64,000 nt of DNA, taken from Orbaceae bacterium ESL0721 (GTDB lineage Bacteria > Pseudomonadota > Gammaproteobacteria > Enterobacterales > Orbaceae). The notes beneath the pieces are model-generated. The model searched no databases. It worked only from the letters and a program-made list of their open reading frames with translations, and was not told the origin of the DNA. A program made the translations under genes and the position numbers. The DNA is taken from contig JAQTHZ010000001.1 of the NCBI GenBank assembly GCA_029433365.1, positions 124,001-188,000 on the forward strand, in the 5' to 3' direction. Below, piece after piece: positions 24,091 through 32,495 of the stretch (positions within the stretch are counted from its first letter, which is position 1; every line of letters starts with the position of its first letter).

Positions 24091-25002
24091 TTACTCCATC
24101 ATTTTTTCAATTGGTAGAACAAGGATCGAACTGGCGCCTAATATTTTTAACTTCTCCATCGTCTCCCAAAACAGTGATTCGCTGCTCACCATATGGAGTG
24201 CTACGCGATTTTTATCGCCCGTTAATGGCAGGATTGTCGGGTACTCTGCACCTGGTAACAACTCAACAACTTCATCTAATACAGCAGTTGGCGCATGTAA
24301 CATAATATATTTTGAACCACGTGCTTGGATAACACCTTGCATACGTGTCATGATTTTATCGATCAATTGCTGCTTTTCAAAAGGCATCTCACCATCACGT
24401 TGGATAAGGCAAGCTTTAGATTTATAGATAATCTCAACTTCACGTAGTCCATTTGCCTCTAATGTTGCTCCGCTTGAGACAAGATCACAGATAACATCAG
24501 CAAGACCAGCACGTGGTGCGACTTCGACCGAGCCGTTAAGTAGACAGGTTTTAAAAGAGACAGCATTTTGAGCCAGATAGCGACGTAATAGGTGAGGGTA
24601 GGTGGTGGCAATGCGGAGATCTTGTAGACAATTGGCACCAGTATAGTTAAAGTCACGTGGTGCAGCGATTGAGAGCCTACAGCCGCCAAAATCTAATTGG
24701 CGTAATTTTTTATATTGCGGATTACCTCCTTCAGCCTCTCTTGCTAGCACCTCCTCCTCAAGTACATTTTCGCCAACAATCCCTAAATCAACAACGCCAT
24801 CAATTACAAGTCCAGGGATATCATCATCACGTACACGGAGAATATCAATCGGCATATTTTCGGCAAAGGCAATTAATCGCTGCTCTTGTAGATTGATTTT
24901 TATACCACACTTTGCAAACAACTTTTTTGACTCATCGCTTAAGCGACCTGATTTCTGCATTGCAATACGTAAACGTGAATTATCCAACATATTTTTCTCC
25001 AA
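24091..25002 (-). CDS. hisG: ATP phosphoribosyltransferase (long form)
   Basis: First and feedback-inhibited enzyme of histidine synthesis. At 303 residues it is the long form with a C-terminal regulatory ACT-like domain, so it does not need HisZ. Motifs are [47 protein letters not shown] and the PRPP loop [22 protein letters not shown]. It is the first structural gene after the leader and attenuator. Confidence 0.96.
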   Translation of the reverse strand: MEKNMLDNSRLRIAMQKSGRLSDESKKLFAKCGIKINLQEQRLIAFAENMPIDILRVRDDDIPGLVIDGVVDLGIVGENVLEEEVLAREAEGGNPQYKKLRQLDFGGCRLSIAAPRDFNYTGANCLQDLRIATTYPHLLRRYLAQNAVSFKTCLLNGSVEVAPRAGLADVICDLVSSGATLEANGLREVEIIYKSKACLIQRDGEMPFEKQQLIDKIMTRMQGVIQARGSKYIMLHAPTAVLDEVVELLPGAEYPTILPLTGDKNRVALHMVSSESLFWETMEKLKILGASSILVLPIEKMME

Positions 25003-25110
25003 TCAAAACGATATTTTACCATGCCATCACTCTCCAACAGTGCTTTATAAAAAGTGATATTTTTTACTGTTAACCATGGCAATAGATTCAAATTAACAAT
25101 CAAACAGATA

Positions 25111-25146
25111 TAAAAAAACCCTCGGAAGTTAACTCTTCCGAGGGTT
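25111..25146 (-). terminator. his operon attenuator terminator
   Basis: On the minus strand, a 12-bp perfect stem (AACCCTCGGAAG / CTTCCGAGGGTT) with a 6-nt loop is followed by a T run. It lies between the leader peptide and hisG. Pairing segments with CTTCC/GGAAG just upstream (25160-25180) could form the competing anti-terminator, as in E. coli hisL. Confidence 0.85.
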
Positions 25147-25202
25147 CTCTTTTTAGCAATCACCGGAAGCGTTTATATCTTCCAGCACCAACTGCCCGAA
25201 GA

Positions 25203-25250
25203 CTATTCAGGATGGTGGTGATGATGATGTTTAATAACGATACTAATCAT
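25203..25250 (-). CDS. hisL: his operon leader peptide
   Basis: A 15-residue leader, MISIVIKHHHHHHPE, with six consecutive histidine codons, placed 56 bp upstream of the attenuator hairpin. When charged tRNA-His is scarce, ribosomes stall on the His codons and the terminator is not formed, so the operon is read. An in-frame ATG 15 bp earlier (25265) could give a 20-residue version; neither start has a strong ribosome-binding site. Too short for ordinary gene calling. Confidence 0.92.
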   Translation of the reverse strand: MISIVIKHHHHHHPE

Positions 25251-25517
25251 TGTGCTAATAATCATATTTTAATCACTACTCATAATAAAGTGGTTAATTT
25301 TTAATTAAAATTCCAATTAAAATAAAGTTTTATTCTATTTTTTTCATGTTGCTTAAGTGAAACAGATGAAATAGTAACAAAACTGTCAGATAAAATATAA
25401 CATAACCGATTTGTCGGCAACTGTTTTTTTCGTTTTTTGTTATTTTATAGCTTCTCGCTAAATTATACTCACTTATTTAATAAGAGAAACATGAAAAGAT
25501 TTATGAAATTTTATCGA

Positions 25518-25531
25518 AATGTTTTAGGGTT
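25518..25531. repeat. Dispersed 14-mer, copy 4 (reverse orientation)
   Basis: Exact AATGTTTTAGGGTT between hisL and doxX, 56 bp from the doxX hairpin and not part of it. Confidence 0.8.
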
Positions 25532-25586
25532 GGCACTATTTTAAAGCTGATAAATATAGTTTATATAGAAGGAGCGTCTTTTAAGT

Positions 25587-25625
25587 AAGAGAAGCACATA
25601 AGGATCGCAATTATGTGCTTCTCTT
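25587..25625 (-). terminator. doxX terminator hairpin
   Basis: A 14-bp perfect stem (AAGAGAAGCACATA / TATGTGCTTCTCTT) around an 11-nt loop, about 40 bp after the doxX stop. A-T pairs close it; the T tract on the minus strand is modest. Confidence 0.6.
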
Positions 25626-25666
25626 AAAATCAATTTTTATAAACATAGTACGTTTATTTAAAATGT

Positions 25667-26050
25667 CTAATGTTTTGGTGATAAACCAAATCTACCACTA
25701 CCTAATAAGGCTAAACTTAATGCTACTACGGCCATAAATGCTGGATATTCCCAACCACCACCGGCATTACTAAATGACCAACCATTATGGAAATGGACAT
25801 ATGTGATAACAATCATCTGTATAAATGCTAAAAATGCGATTAAACGTGTTAAAAGACCTAATATTAATAGGAGACCACCACCGATTTCAAATAGAATTGT
25901 TAAATATCCAACAAATCCAGGAAATCCTAATGATTCAAAAAAATGTGCAGTACCTGCTGGTGTAAACACAAATAATTTAGTTAAACCATGTGCTAAATAC
26001 ATTATGCCAAGGCCGAGACGTAATAGGAGAGCTGTAAAATCATTTGTCAT
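25667..26050 (-). CDS. DoxX family membrane protein
   Basis: A 127-residue inner-membrane protein with four predicted membrane helices and the DoxX/SURF4-like start LLLRLGLGIMYLAHGLTKLF, a GFPGFVGYLTILFEIGGGLLLILGL centre and a C-terminal SGRFGLS. Members are linked to thiol or redox and quinone-related functions, but the exact role is unproven. The divergent neighbour is msrAB, a methionine-oxidation repair gene, which fits an oxidative-stress context (inference). Confidence 0.8.
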   Translation of the reverse strand: MTNDFTALLLRLGLGIMYLAHGLTKLFVFTPAGTAHFFESLGFPGFVGYLTILFEIGGGLLLILGLLTRLIAFLAFIQMIVITYVHFHNGWSFSNAGGGWEYPAFMAVVALSLALLGSGRFGLSPKH

Positions 26051-26369
26051 ACATATTTTCCTTTAATTTATAAACAGTTAGTAAACTTAATACTATAATA
26101 GTCGTAATTATTTTATGAGTAAATAACAAAAAAAATCAAATAATTAACTTATTAGGTGGTAAAGTGGATCTGATAAAAACTCAAAGCAAGGTTTACTCGT
26201 TGTTTTTTATATAGAATTTGTTATATTGAATACGGTCAATTATATCAATTCATATAGCCGTGATATATATCGAATCAGTATAATAGCTGTTTCTATGCAA
26301 ATAGTGATCTCTATGCAAGTATCTAATTAACAAGAATCTAATTAATCAGTTAAAGAGAGGCATATTAAT
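26051..26369. other. Divergent promoter region between doxX and msrAB
   Basis: 319 bp, AT-rich, with a duplicated segment GCAA(A/G)TA..CTATGCAA near 26295-26320. Nothing else supported. Confidence 0.4.
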
Positions 26370-27353
26370 ATGAGTGAAAAAACTATCTATTTGGCAGGTG
26401 GCTGTTTCTGGGGATTAGAGGCCTATTTTAAACGTATCAAAGGCGTTATTAGCGTTGAATCCGGATATGCAAACGGGAAGACTCAAAATCCAAGTTATGA
26501 GGATGTCTGTTATCACAATAGCGGTCATGCTGAAGCGATTAAAGTTGATTATGACACTAATATCATCTCGCTAACCGATATCCTGCGCCATTTTTTCCGC
26601 GTAATTGATCCAACCACCCTAAATCGTCAAGGTAATGATGTTGGAACCCAATATCGCACCGGTATCTACTACACCGATCCCAAAGATAGAGATATTATAG
26701 AAGCTGTGATTCATGCAGAACAGGGGCGTTACAGTCGTAAAATAGTGGTTGAGGTTGAGCCATTAGCACAATACTTCTCTGCTGAATCTTATCATCAACA
26801 ATATCTTGATAAAAATCCAGGTGGATATTGCCATATTAATCTCCAAAAGGCGAGTGAACCACTGCCAGAACTGCCAGCAACAGATGATAAATTATCGCAT
26901 TATGATCCATCCCATTTTCAAAAACCTACTGACAGTGATTTACGCCAAAAATTGAGTGACGAGTCCTATCGGGTAACCCAACAATCAGCAACAGAGCGCC
27001 CTTATAGCCACCAATATGATGAACTGTTTGCACCAGGAATCTACGTTGATATTGTCAGTGGCGAGCCACTATTTAGTTCAAAAGATAAATTTAATTCAGG
27101 TTGCGGCTGGCCAGCCTTTAGCAAGCCAATTAATCATGAATCAGTGAATAATTTCGAAGATAACAGCCATGGAATGAAGCGAGTAGAAGTTCGAAGTAGA
27201 GCCGCCGACTCCCACCTAGGTCACCTCTTCCCTGACGGACCAAAAGAGCGAGGCGGAATGCGCTACTGCATCAACGGATCAAGCCTACGCTTTATCCCCT
27301 ATGAAGATATGGATGCCGAAGGGTATGGTGCTTTTAAAGAGTGGGTGGAGTAG
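26370..27353 (+). CDS. msrAB: Fused peptide methionine sulfoxide reductase MsrA-MsrB
   Basis: A 327-residue fusion. The N-terminal MsrA (residues 1-160) has the catalytic GGCFWGLE and NPGGYCHIN resolving region; the C-terminal MsrB (about 190-327) has [24 protein letters not shown] and the catalytic cysteine in [12 protein letters not shown]. Together they reduce both epimers of methionine sulfoxide. The MsrB domain lacks the zinc-binding CxxC pairs of many MsrB proteins ([13 protein letters not shown] where CxxC would be), as in some fused forms. No signal peptide, so cytoplasmic. Confidence 0.93.
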   Translation: MSEKTIYLAGGCFWGLEAYFKRIKGVISVESGYANGKTQNPSYEDVCYHNSGHAEAIKVDYDTNIISLTDILRHFFRVIDPTTLNRQGNDVGTQYRTGIYYTDPKDRDIIEAVIHAEQGRYSRKIVVEVEPLAQYFSAESYHQQYLDKNPGGYCHINLQKASEPLPELPATDDKLSHYDPSHFQKPTDSDLRQKLSDESYRVTQQSATERPYSHQYDELFAPGIYVDIVSGEPLFSSKDKFNSGCGWPAFSKPINHESVNNFEDNSHGMKRVEVRSRAADSHLGHLFPDGPKERGGMRYCINGSSLRFIPYEDMDAEGYGAFKEWVE

Positions 27354-27445
27354 GGACTGGTTTATTAGCATAATAAAGTCTGGAAAACAAAATAGTTATT
27401 ACTGAGATACAAGATCTTTCGATGAGCTCACATTGCACTAAAAGG

Positions 27446-27466
27446 AAAGGGTTCAAGGAACCCTTT
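27446..27466 (-). terminator. Terminator hairpin T1 of the immunity array
   Basis: AAAGGGTTC-AAG-GAACCCTTT, a perfect 9-bp stem, directly after the 27478 gene. It is the first of five near-identical hairpins in this array. Confidence 0.75.
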
Positions 27467-27477
27467 TAAGCAAATAA

Positions 27478-27801
27478 CTATTTAAGCTTTTTTCTTTTTT
27501 TGCGTTTTGGTCTTGGATTTTCTAGTATTCCTAAAAAGATAATATATGAAATGGCAAAACCATACGCAATAAGAGCTATAGTAGAATTTTCTACTGGGTA
27601 GATGAATAAAGTTCTAGCACCTATGATCATTGCTTGTAAAAGTAGCATTACAACATAAGTTAAAATAATTACATATCTGCATTTTCTTCTTAGAGAGGGA
27701 TTATATTCATAATCCTCTTCTGTAAAACGACAAAAATAGATATCAAGTATCACTGTAAATATCGATATTATGTAGTAAAAGATATAGGTTAATAGCATCA
27801 T
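27478..27801 (-). CDS. Small membrane protein, probable immunity (array copy 1)
   Basis: A 107-residue protein of the repeated array family: hydrophobic N-terminus (MMLLTYIFYYIISIFTVIL), conserved YFCRFTEEDYEYNPSLRRKCRYVII, a second hydrophobic segment (about residues 42-64), a third near 72-92 and a polybasic tail KRKKRKKLK. Six intact paralogs occur between 27.4 and 32.5 kb, two of them directly after a PAAR effector. Repeated small membrane proteins next to effectors usually neutralise a membrane-acting toxin; that function is inferred. This copy follows a frameshifted relative. Confidence 0.6.
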   Translation of the reverse strand: MMLLTYIFYYIISIFTVILDIYFCRFTEEDYEYNPSLRRKCRYVIILTYVVMLLLQAMIIGARTLFIYPVENSTIALIAYGFAISYIIFLGILENPRPKRKKRKKLK

Positions 27802-27809
27802 GATATTAT

Positions 27810-28123
27810 CTATTTAAATTTATTTTTATTAAATGGATGTTTTATTGTTTCAATCCAATCAAGTAAAAAAATATAGATGATCATAAAAATGCAACCTGAT
27901 ACATTAATTATTGGGTCAGGTACAGCATAAAAAAATAGTATTTCTTTACGAGCCCAAACTCCAGCTTGTATAAACATAACAAAATAAGTCCAAATTATTG
28001 CTACACGTCTTTTTTTTGTAGAATTTTATTATGTTTATAATCTAACTCGGTAAATTTTTTAAAATAGTAACAGAGCCAAATTGTAAATATTGAAATAACA
28101 TAATAAATTAGAACTATTACCAT
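27810..28123 (-). pseudogene. Frameshifted small membrane protein (relative of the 30980 gene)
   Basis: Starts MVIVLIYYVISIFTIWLCYYFKKFTELDY, clearly related to the intact 101-residue protein at 30980-31285, and ends ETIKHPFNKNKFK. The frame breaks at an A8 run (T8 at 28010-28017 on the plus strand), where nine A would keep LQKKRRVAIIWTYF in frame. This is either a decayed gene or a homopolymer that switches length. Confidence 0.7.
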
Positions 28124-28140
28124 AAGATATTCCTTAATAA

Positions 28141-28330
28141 CTACTCAATATTGTATTGTTCACCATTTGGACGAGTACAATGATAATAATGACGCGGTGT
28201 ATTCTCATTTTTATCAAATTTTAAAACTAAGACAATTTCACAACTATCAGCAAGTTCACCAATATTAGTGATTTTTTCAGGTTCAGCAATATTTATTAAT
28301 GATTCATTTTTTTCTTGGTAAGAAAAGAAA
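28141..28330 (-). pseudogene. Orphan effector tail (copy A)
   Basis: An open segment reading INIAEPEKITNIGELADSCE...RPNGEQYNIE-stop. It corresponds to the last 55-60 residues of the PAAR effectors (KEPENITNVGELVDSC...KPSGEVYKIF) but diverged, and is nearly the same as the tail at 31303-31518. There is no start codon or upstream domain. Such orphan tails are left when a new toxin end displaces an old one. Confidence 0.65.
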
Positions 28331-28349
28331 AGGGCTCAAGGAACCCTTT
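28329..28349 (-). terminator. Terminator hairpin T2 of the immunity array
   Basis: AAAGGGCTC-AAG-GAACCCTTT followed by T-rich sequence, just after the 28362 gene; one mismatch relative to T1. Confidence 0.65.
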
Positions 28350-28361
28350 TTAATCAAATAA

Positions 28362-28688
28362 CTATTTAAATTTTTTCTTTTTTTTGCGGGTTGGTCTTGG
28401 TGTCATTATTTTGCTCAATAGAAAAGAATATAAAATGGCAAAAACCATTGCAAAAAAACGGATGGAAGGATGAATTAGTGGATAGATAAACAAAGTTTCA
28501 GCGCCCATAACCATTGCTGCTTGTAAAAGTAACATCACTGCAAATGTCCAAATAATTACATATCTGCATTTTTTTCTTAGAGAGGGATTATATTCATAAT
28601 CCTCTTCTGTAAAACGACAAAAATAGATACCAACTATTACCGTGAATATCGATATTATATAATAGAGAATATAGGTTAATAGCATCAT
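28362..28688 (-). CDS. Small membrane protein, probable immunity (array copy 2)
   Basis: A 108-residue paralog with the conserved start MMLLTYILYYIISIFTVIVGIYFCRFTEEDYEYNPSLRKKCRYVII and tail RPTRKKKKKFK. It differs from the other copies mainly in the loop between the second and third hydrophobic segments (MVMGAETLFIYPLIHPSIRF), the part most likely to face the periplasm and recognise a toxin. It follows an orphan effector tail, not an intact effector. Confidence 0.6.
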   Translation of the reverse strand: MMLLTYILYYIISIFTVIVGIYFCRFTEEDYEYNPSLRKKCRYVIIWTFAVMLLLQAAMVMGAETLFIYPLIHPSIRFFAMVFAILYSFLLSKIMTPRPTRKKKKKFK

Positions 28689-28693
28689 ATTAT

Positions 28694-28835
28694 CTATTCT
28701 CCATAATCATTATCTGCATAAATTTTATATACTTCTCCACTTGGCTTTGTACATTGATAATAATCTCTATTAGCTGGATTATTATTATCAGTTACAACCA
28801 TTACATATGTACAAGAATCAATGAGCTCACATTGC
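28694..28835 (-). pseudogene. Orphan effector tail (copy B)
   Basis: Reads ELIDSCTYVMVVTDNNNPANRDYYQC...YKIYADNDYGE-stop, closely matching the last 45 residues of the two PAAR effectors and ending just before the copy-2 immunity gene. It begins at a GAGCTCACATTGC junction also seen near 27425. No upstream effector domain remains. Confidence 0.7.
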
Positions 28836-28844
28836 CTTAAAAGG

Positions 28845-28865
28845 AAAGGGTTCAAGGAACCCTTA
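28845..28865 (-). terminator. Terminator hairpin T3 of the immunity array
   Basis: AAAGGGTTC-AAG-GAACCCTT after the 28877 gene and next to the start of orphan tail B. Confidence 0.65.
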
Positions 28866-28876
28866 TATTCAAATAA

Positions 28877-29200
28877 TTATTTAAATTTTTTTCTTTTTTT
28901 GCGAGTTGGTTTAGGTGCTTGTATTAATCCTAGTAAAATTATATAGAAAATCTCAAAGAAATAAGCGATTAGAATTATCAGAGGATGAATAATTGGATAA
29001 GTAAATATGATTCTGTTACTTATTACCATGGGTTGCAATATGCAAGCTACGGCATAAGTCAAAATAATCACATAACGACATTTTTTCCTTAGAGAAGGGG
29101 TATATTCGTAATCTTCTTTTGTAAAACGACAAAAATAGACACAAAGTGCTACTGTTAATATTGATATAAAATAATAGACTATATAAGCAAAAAGCATCAT
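28877..29200 (-). CDS. Small membrane protein, probable cognate immunity of effector B (array copy 3)
   Basis: A 107-residue paralog directly downstream (8 bp) of the intact PAAR effector at 29209-30474, so it is the best candidate for that effector's immunity protein. It keeps the scaffold (YFCRFTKEDYEYTPSLRKKCRYVII, tail PTRKKRKKFK) and varies in the hydrophobic segments and loop (MVISNRIIFTYPIIHPLI). Three hydrophobic stretches and a basic C-terminus suggest an inner-membrane protein with the tail in the cytoplasm. Confidence 0.65.
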   Translation of the reverse strand: MMLFAYIVYYFISILTVALCVYFCRFTKEDYEYTPSLRKKCRYVIILTYAVACILQPMVISNRIIFTYPIIHPLIILIAYFFEIFYIILLGLIQAPKPTRKKRKKFK

Positions 29201-29208
29201 TTTGTTAT

Positions 29209-30474
29209 CTATTCCTCGTAAGCATTATCTTCAAATATTTTATATACTTCTCCACTTGGTTTTGTGCACTCATAATAATCTTTATTAGCTGGATTATTAT
29301 TATCTGTGACTACCATCACATACATACACGAGTCGACAAGCTCACCAACATTAGTAATGTTTTCTGGCTCTTTAATGCTTATAGCAATCTCTTTACTTTC
29401 TTTATCAACTAGAACTAAATTTTTTATTTCTTCACTAACTTTTGAAATTGTTAATGCATCATTTATAACTTCTGTAATTAAACTCCAATGACTTATCTGC
29501 TTATAGGCTCTCTCTAAATCTTGTTTTCCATGATACCAAAGTTTAAATTTAGTTGTATTGGTAAATTTATTTATTTTAGGTACGAGCTTAAGTAATCCAT
29601 AACCAGAAAAGACCAAATCAGCTATATTATAGGCTAAATCACCAAACTCCTTATCTTTACCGAACCAACTCGCTACCGTATGGTAGACTGGTTTTAAAAA
29701 ACCATCTTTACCTGTTATACCTTCTTGAATACTATTTGCGCCATGGGCACCTAAGTATAAACCAATTACACAGCCATAACCGGAGGTGCATATTGCTACG
29801 CCTGCTGTAATTAATCCCACGCCACCAAAAATAGATAATCCACGGGAAAGCCATTCAAAACTCTGTTCCCAAAGGCTTTTCTCCTCCTCTTTAATAGCCT
29901 CCGCACCCTCGGTATAAGAGATGTTATCGGTATCAACTTGGTAGATAATATCATCAGCAAACTGTTTAACTTCTGTTTTAAAGCTCTGTTTAATATCGTC
30001 GTGATAGAGGTGTTTGTCGCAAAGTTCATCAGCGCACTGTAATAGACGTTTTGCATCTTCACGGATTAGGTACTTTTTATCTACCGTATCATTTTGTTGT
30101 TTTACATCAGAGGATTGATAAGTAGATGCGCTATTTGTAGCTGTTTGGTTTGAGTTAACTATTGTAGATTTCGGTTTCTCGTTACGATCTTTCACTTCCA
30201 TCATCATGGTGCAATGACTTGCAATAACTCTATTGCAACCAAAGGGTTTACATCCACAGGCAACAGCACAGCCATCATAGACAGCAGATTTGCCATCAAT
30301 AATAAAAGTAGGCGCGCCTTCAACAATTTTACCGACCGTATCACATTTAGGGCAGTAGACCGAACTACCTACTACCGCCATCCCTTTTCCTAAGCATATT
30401 CTTGTATCAGAAGCATTGAGTACGCTACCACCAGTAGTTGTTGGGTCACCAAGTACAACCATACGTTTTAACAT
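29209..30474 (-). CDS. PAAR-domain effector, DUF4225-like (copy B)
   Basis: A 421-residue protein. Residues 1-90 are a PAAR domain (MVVLGDPTTTGG, DGKSAVYDGCAVACGCKPFGCNRVIASH), which caps the type VI secretion spike. After a low-complexity linker comes a helical segment (DAKRLLQCADELCD...), then a glycine-rich hydrophobic region (FGGVGLITAGVAICTSGYGCVIGLYLGAHGANSIQEG) and YNIADLVFSGYGLLK, resembling the DUF4225 module of PAAR proteins. The end is a small Cys/Tyr-rich tail. A glycine-rich hydrophobic core plus membrane-type immunity suggests a membrane-active toxin (inference). The start has a good ribosome-binding site (AAGGAAATAAG). Confidence 0.8.
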   Translation of the reverse strand: MLKRMVVLGDPTTTGGSVLNASDTRICLGKGMAVVGSSVYCPKCDTVGKIVEGAPTFIIDGKSAVYDGCAVACGCKPFGCNRVIASHCTMMMEVKDRNEKPKSTIVNSNQTATNSASTYQSSDVKQQNDTVDKKYLIREDAKRLLQCADELCDKHLYHDDIKQSFKTEVKQFADDIIYQVDTDNISYTEGAEAIKEEEKSLWEQSFEWLSRGLSIFGGVGLITAGVAICTSGYGCVIGLYLGAHGANSIQEGITGKDGFLKPVYHTVASWFGKDKEFGDLAYNIADLVFSGYGLLKLVPKINKFTNTTKFKLWYHGKQDLERAYKQISHWSLITEVINDALTISKVSEEIKNLVLVDKESKEIAISIKEPENITNVGELVDSCMYVMVVTDNNNPANKDYYECTKPSGEVYKIFEDNAYEE

Positions 30475-30512
30475 CTTATTTCCTTATTCATTGTTATAAT
30501 TAAAGATTCGCC

Positions 30513-30518
30513 ATTATA
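30513..30518 (-). promoter_or_regulatory. Candidate -10 element of effector B
   Basis: TATAAT on the minus strand, 39 bp before the effector start; the same element and context recur upstream of effector A. No good -35 is seen. Confidence 0.35.
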
Positions 30519-30613
30519 TAGAAAGAAGTAAGAAAAGGAATAGTAAATAAATTGTTTTGTTGTAAAGGTTTAATTCATTTAAAAGATAGATGCAAAAGAG
30601 GAGTAAGCAGTTA

Positions 30614-30637
30614 AAAAAGGGTTCAATGAACCCTTTT
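30614..30637 (-). terminator. Terminator hairpin T4 of the immunity array
   Basis: AAAAGGGTTC-AAT-GAACCCTTTT, a 10-bp stem, after the 30648 gene. Confidence 0.7.
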
Positions 30638-30647
30638 ATTCAAATGT

Positions 30648-30968
30648 CTATTTAAACTTTTTTCTTTTTTTGCGGGTTGGTTTAGGGGTTTCTATTGCTC
30701 CTAATAAAAACATATATAAAATAACAAAACAAATTGCAGAAAATAATATTATTGGATTATTTACTTGATATATAAACATTATTCTTGGTCCGGTAACCAT
30801 GGCTTGTAGAGGAGTCATAATGAAATATATCCAAATAACCACATATCGTCTTTTTCTTCTTAGAGAGGGATTATATTCATAATCCTCTTCAGTATAACGA
30901 CAAAAATAGATACCAACTATTACCGTAAATATCGATATTATGTAATAGAGAATATAGGTTAATAGCAT
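30648..30968 (-). CDS. Small membrane protein, probable immunity (array copy 4)
   Basis: A 106-residue paralog with start MLLTYILYYIISIFTVIVGIYFCRYTEEDYEYNPSLRRKRRYVVIW and tail PTRKKRKKFK. It lies between effector B's promoter region and a second type of small membrane protein (30980). Function is inferred from the array context. Confidence 0.6.
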   Translation of the reverse strand: MLLTYILYYIISIFTVIVGIYFCRYTEEDYEYNPSLRRKRRYVVIWIYFIMTPLQAMVTGPRIMFIYQVNNPIILFSAICFVILYMFLLGAIETPKPTRKKRKKFK

Positions 30969-30979
30969 CGTAATGTTAT

Positions 30980-31285
30980 CTATTTAAATTTATTAAATGG
31001 ATGTTTTATTGTTTCAACCCAATCTAAGGAAAATAAATAAAAAATTAAAAATATAACCGCTGAATATAAAATAAAATAATTATCTACATTATATGAGAAT
31101 ATTTTTCTTTCGGAAAAAACGCTTATTTGGAAAGCTGCAATTAAATAGGTCCAAATAATAATAATTCGTCGTTTCCATTTTAAAAGATTATTATATTTGT
31201 AGTCTTTTAATGTAAAACGACGGAAGTAATAACAAACAAAAAGTGTAGCTATTGAAGTAACATAATAAATTAGAACTATTACCAT
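30980..31285 (-). CDS. Small membrane protein, second type
   Basis: A 101-residue protein with three hydrophobic segments and a charged middle (YYFRRFTLKDYKYNNLLKWKRRIIIIW), distantly related in layout to the main array family and ending in WVETIKHPFNKFK. Its closest relative in the window is the frameshifted copy at 27810-28123. Both copies lie directly upstream (in reading direction) of a main-family gene and directly downstream of an orphan tail, so a tail-type2-type1 block has been duplicated. Confidence 0.6.
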   Translation of the reverse strand: MVIVLIYYVTSIATLFVCYYFRRFTLKDYKYNNLLKWKRRIIIIWTYLIAAFQISVFSERKIFSYNVDNYFILYSAVIFLIFYLFSLDWVETIKHPFNKFK

Positions 31286-31302
31286 AAAATATTCCTTAAT
31301 AA

Positions 31303-31518
31303 CTACTCAATATTGTATTGTTCACCATTTGGACGAGTACAACGGTAATAATGACGAGGTGTATTCTCATTTTTATCAAATTTTAAAACTAAGACAATTT
31401 CACAACTATCAGCAAGTTCAGCAATATTAGTGATTTTTTCAGGTTCAGCAATATTTATTATTGATTCATTATTTTCTTGGTCTTTAAAAAAAGGGTTCAA
31501 GAAACCCTTTTTAATCAA
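31303..31518 (-). pseudogene. Orphan effector tail (copy C)
   Basis: A 71-codon open frame, but its first residues (MIKKGFLNPFFK) are simply read from the T5 terminator hairpin. The rest (INIAEPEKITNIAELADSCEIVLVLKF...RPNGEQYNIE) matches the diverged PAAR-effector tail at 28141-28330. I read it as a displaced effector end rather than a real small gene, although it could be translated. Confidence 0.6.
31486..31514 (-). terminator. Terminator hairpin T5 of the immunity array
   Basis: AAAAAGGGTTC/GAAACCCTTTTT hairpin directly after the 31523 gene, overlapping the start of orphan tail C. Confidence 0.6.
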
Positions 31519-31522
31519 ATAA

Positions 31523-31840
31523 CTATTTAAATTTTTTTTTACGAGTTGGTTTAGGTGTCGTTATTTTACCTAGTAAAATTGCATAAGAAATAGCGAAAAG
31601 TATTGCAAAAAAACGGACTGCTGGATGAGTTACTGGATATATAAATAACGTTTTAGTATCTGTAACATAACCTTGTAAGAATAACATCATTACAAAAATC
31701 CAAATAACCACATATCGTTTTTTTCTTTTTAATGAAGGACTATTGGCATAATCCTCTTCTGTAAAACGACAAAAATAGATACCAATTATTAGTGTAAATA
31801 TCGATATTATGTAATAAAAGATATAAGTTAATAGCATCAT
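31523..31840 (-). CDS. Small membrane protein, probable immunity (array copy 5)
   Basis: A 105-residue paralog: MMLLTYIFYYIISIFTLIIGIYFCRFTEEDYANSPSLKRKKRYVVIW, loop GYVTDTKTLFIYPVTHPAVRF, tail TRKKKFK. It follows the 99-residue small membrane protein at 31845 after a 4-bp gap, so the two are probably co-transcribed from effector A. Confidence 0.6.
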   Translation of the reverse strand: MMLLTYIFYYIISIFTLIIGIYFCRFTEEDYANSPSLKRKKRYVVIWIFVMMLFLQGYVTDTKTLFIYPVTHPAVRFFAILFAISYAILLGKITTPKPTRKKKFK

Positions 31841-31844
31841 AATA

Positions 31845-32144
31845 TTATCTATTTTTAGATTCAGGTGGGTTTTCTAACTCAGCAATAAAAAAAGCATACA
31901 TAATAAAAATAATAATAGCTGATATTAGAAGAAAAGTTTTTTGTAACAAAATTAACTCAGAAGCTAAATAAATAATAATAGCGCTTATAAGCAAAACAAA
32001 GTAATAGAATATATTAGCAGCAGAACGTTTAATATTAAGTGTTTTATTATAAAAGTTATTTGCAATAAATTGTCTAAAATAGAGCCAGAAAAAAATACCT
32101 AAAATCGCAAAGCAATAATAAAAAATTATAATTATAGTGAACAT
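31845..32144 (-). CDS. Small membrane protein, third type
   Basis: A 99-residue, strongly hydrophobic protein (MFTIIIIFYYCFAILGIFFWLYFRQFIANNFY..., three hydrophobic segments, tail ENPPESKNR). The FRQF segment sits where CRFTEED lies in the main family, so it may be a far-diverged paralog. It lacks the polybasic tail. Function unknown; immunity by context only. Confidence 0.5.
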   Translation of the reverse strand: MFTIIIIFYYCFAILGIFFWLYFRQFIANNFYNKTLNIKRSAANIFYYFVLLISAIIIYLASELILLQKTFLLISAIIIFIMYAFFIAELENPPESKNR

Positions 32145-32196
32145 TAGTTTTCCTTTTTTTATACTTGGATACTACCAAAATTTTTTTATGTATTTT

Positions 32197-32487
32197 TTAG
32201 GGGCTTTTCATCAATCCTAAAAAAATAATATAAGAAATAAGGAAAAGTAATGCTATAAATGGTATAACAGGGTTGTTTACCGAATATATAAACATTTCTT
32301 TAGCACCAGCGACATTTGCTTGCATGGGAAACATAATAAAATATGTCCAAATAATTATATAACGATATTTTTTCCTGAGAGAAGGGTTATATTGATAATC
32401 ATCACGTGAAAAACGACAAAAATAGATACCAATTAATGTCGTTAATGTTGATAAAATATAATAAAAAATATAAGTTAAAAGCATCAT
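32197..32487 (-). CDS. Small membrane protein, probable cognate immunity of effector A (array copy 6)
   Basis: A 96-residue paralog placed 8 bp after the stop of effector A: MMLLTYIFYYILSTLTTLIGIYFCRFSRDDYQYNPSLRKKYRYIIIW. Unlike the others it ends at GLMKSP, without the polybasic PTRKKRKKFK tail, so the 3' end has been lost or changed. It is still the best candidate immunity protein for effector A by position. Confidence 0.6.
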   Translation of the reverse strand: MMLLTYIFYYILSTLTTLIGIYFCRFSRDDYQYNPSLRKKYRYIIIWTYFIMFPMQANVAGAKEMFIYSVNNPVIPFIALLFLISYIIFLGLMKSP

Positions 32488-32495
32488 TTTGTTAT

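Larger units (their letters stand above)
25266..25666. other. Gap between hisL and doxX
   Basis: About 400 bp. It contains the his operon promoter region (not resolved), exact copy 4 of the 14-mer and a doxX terminator hairpin. No open frame of note. Confidence 0.5.

Noticed and set aside
31303-31518. A separate small gene at 31303-31518
   Set aside because: Its first residues are read from a terminator hairpin and the rest is a displaced effector tail, so I list it as a pseudogene rather than a gene.
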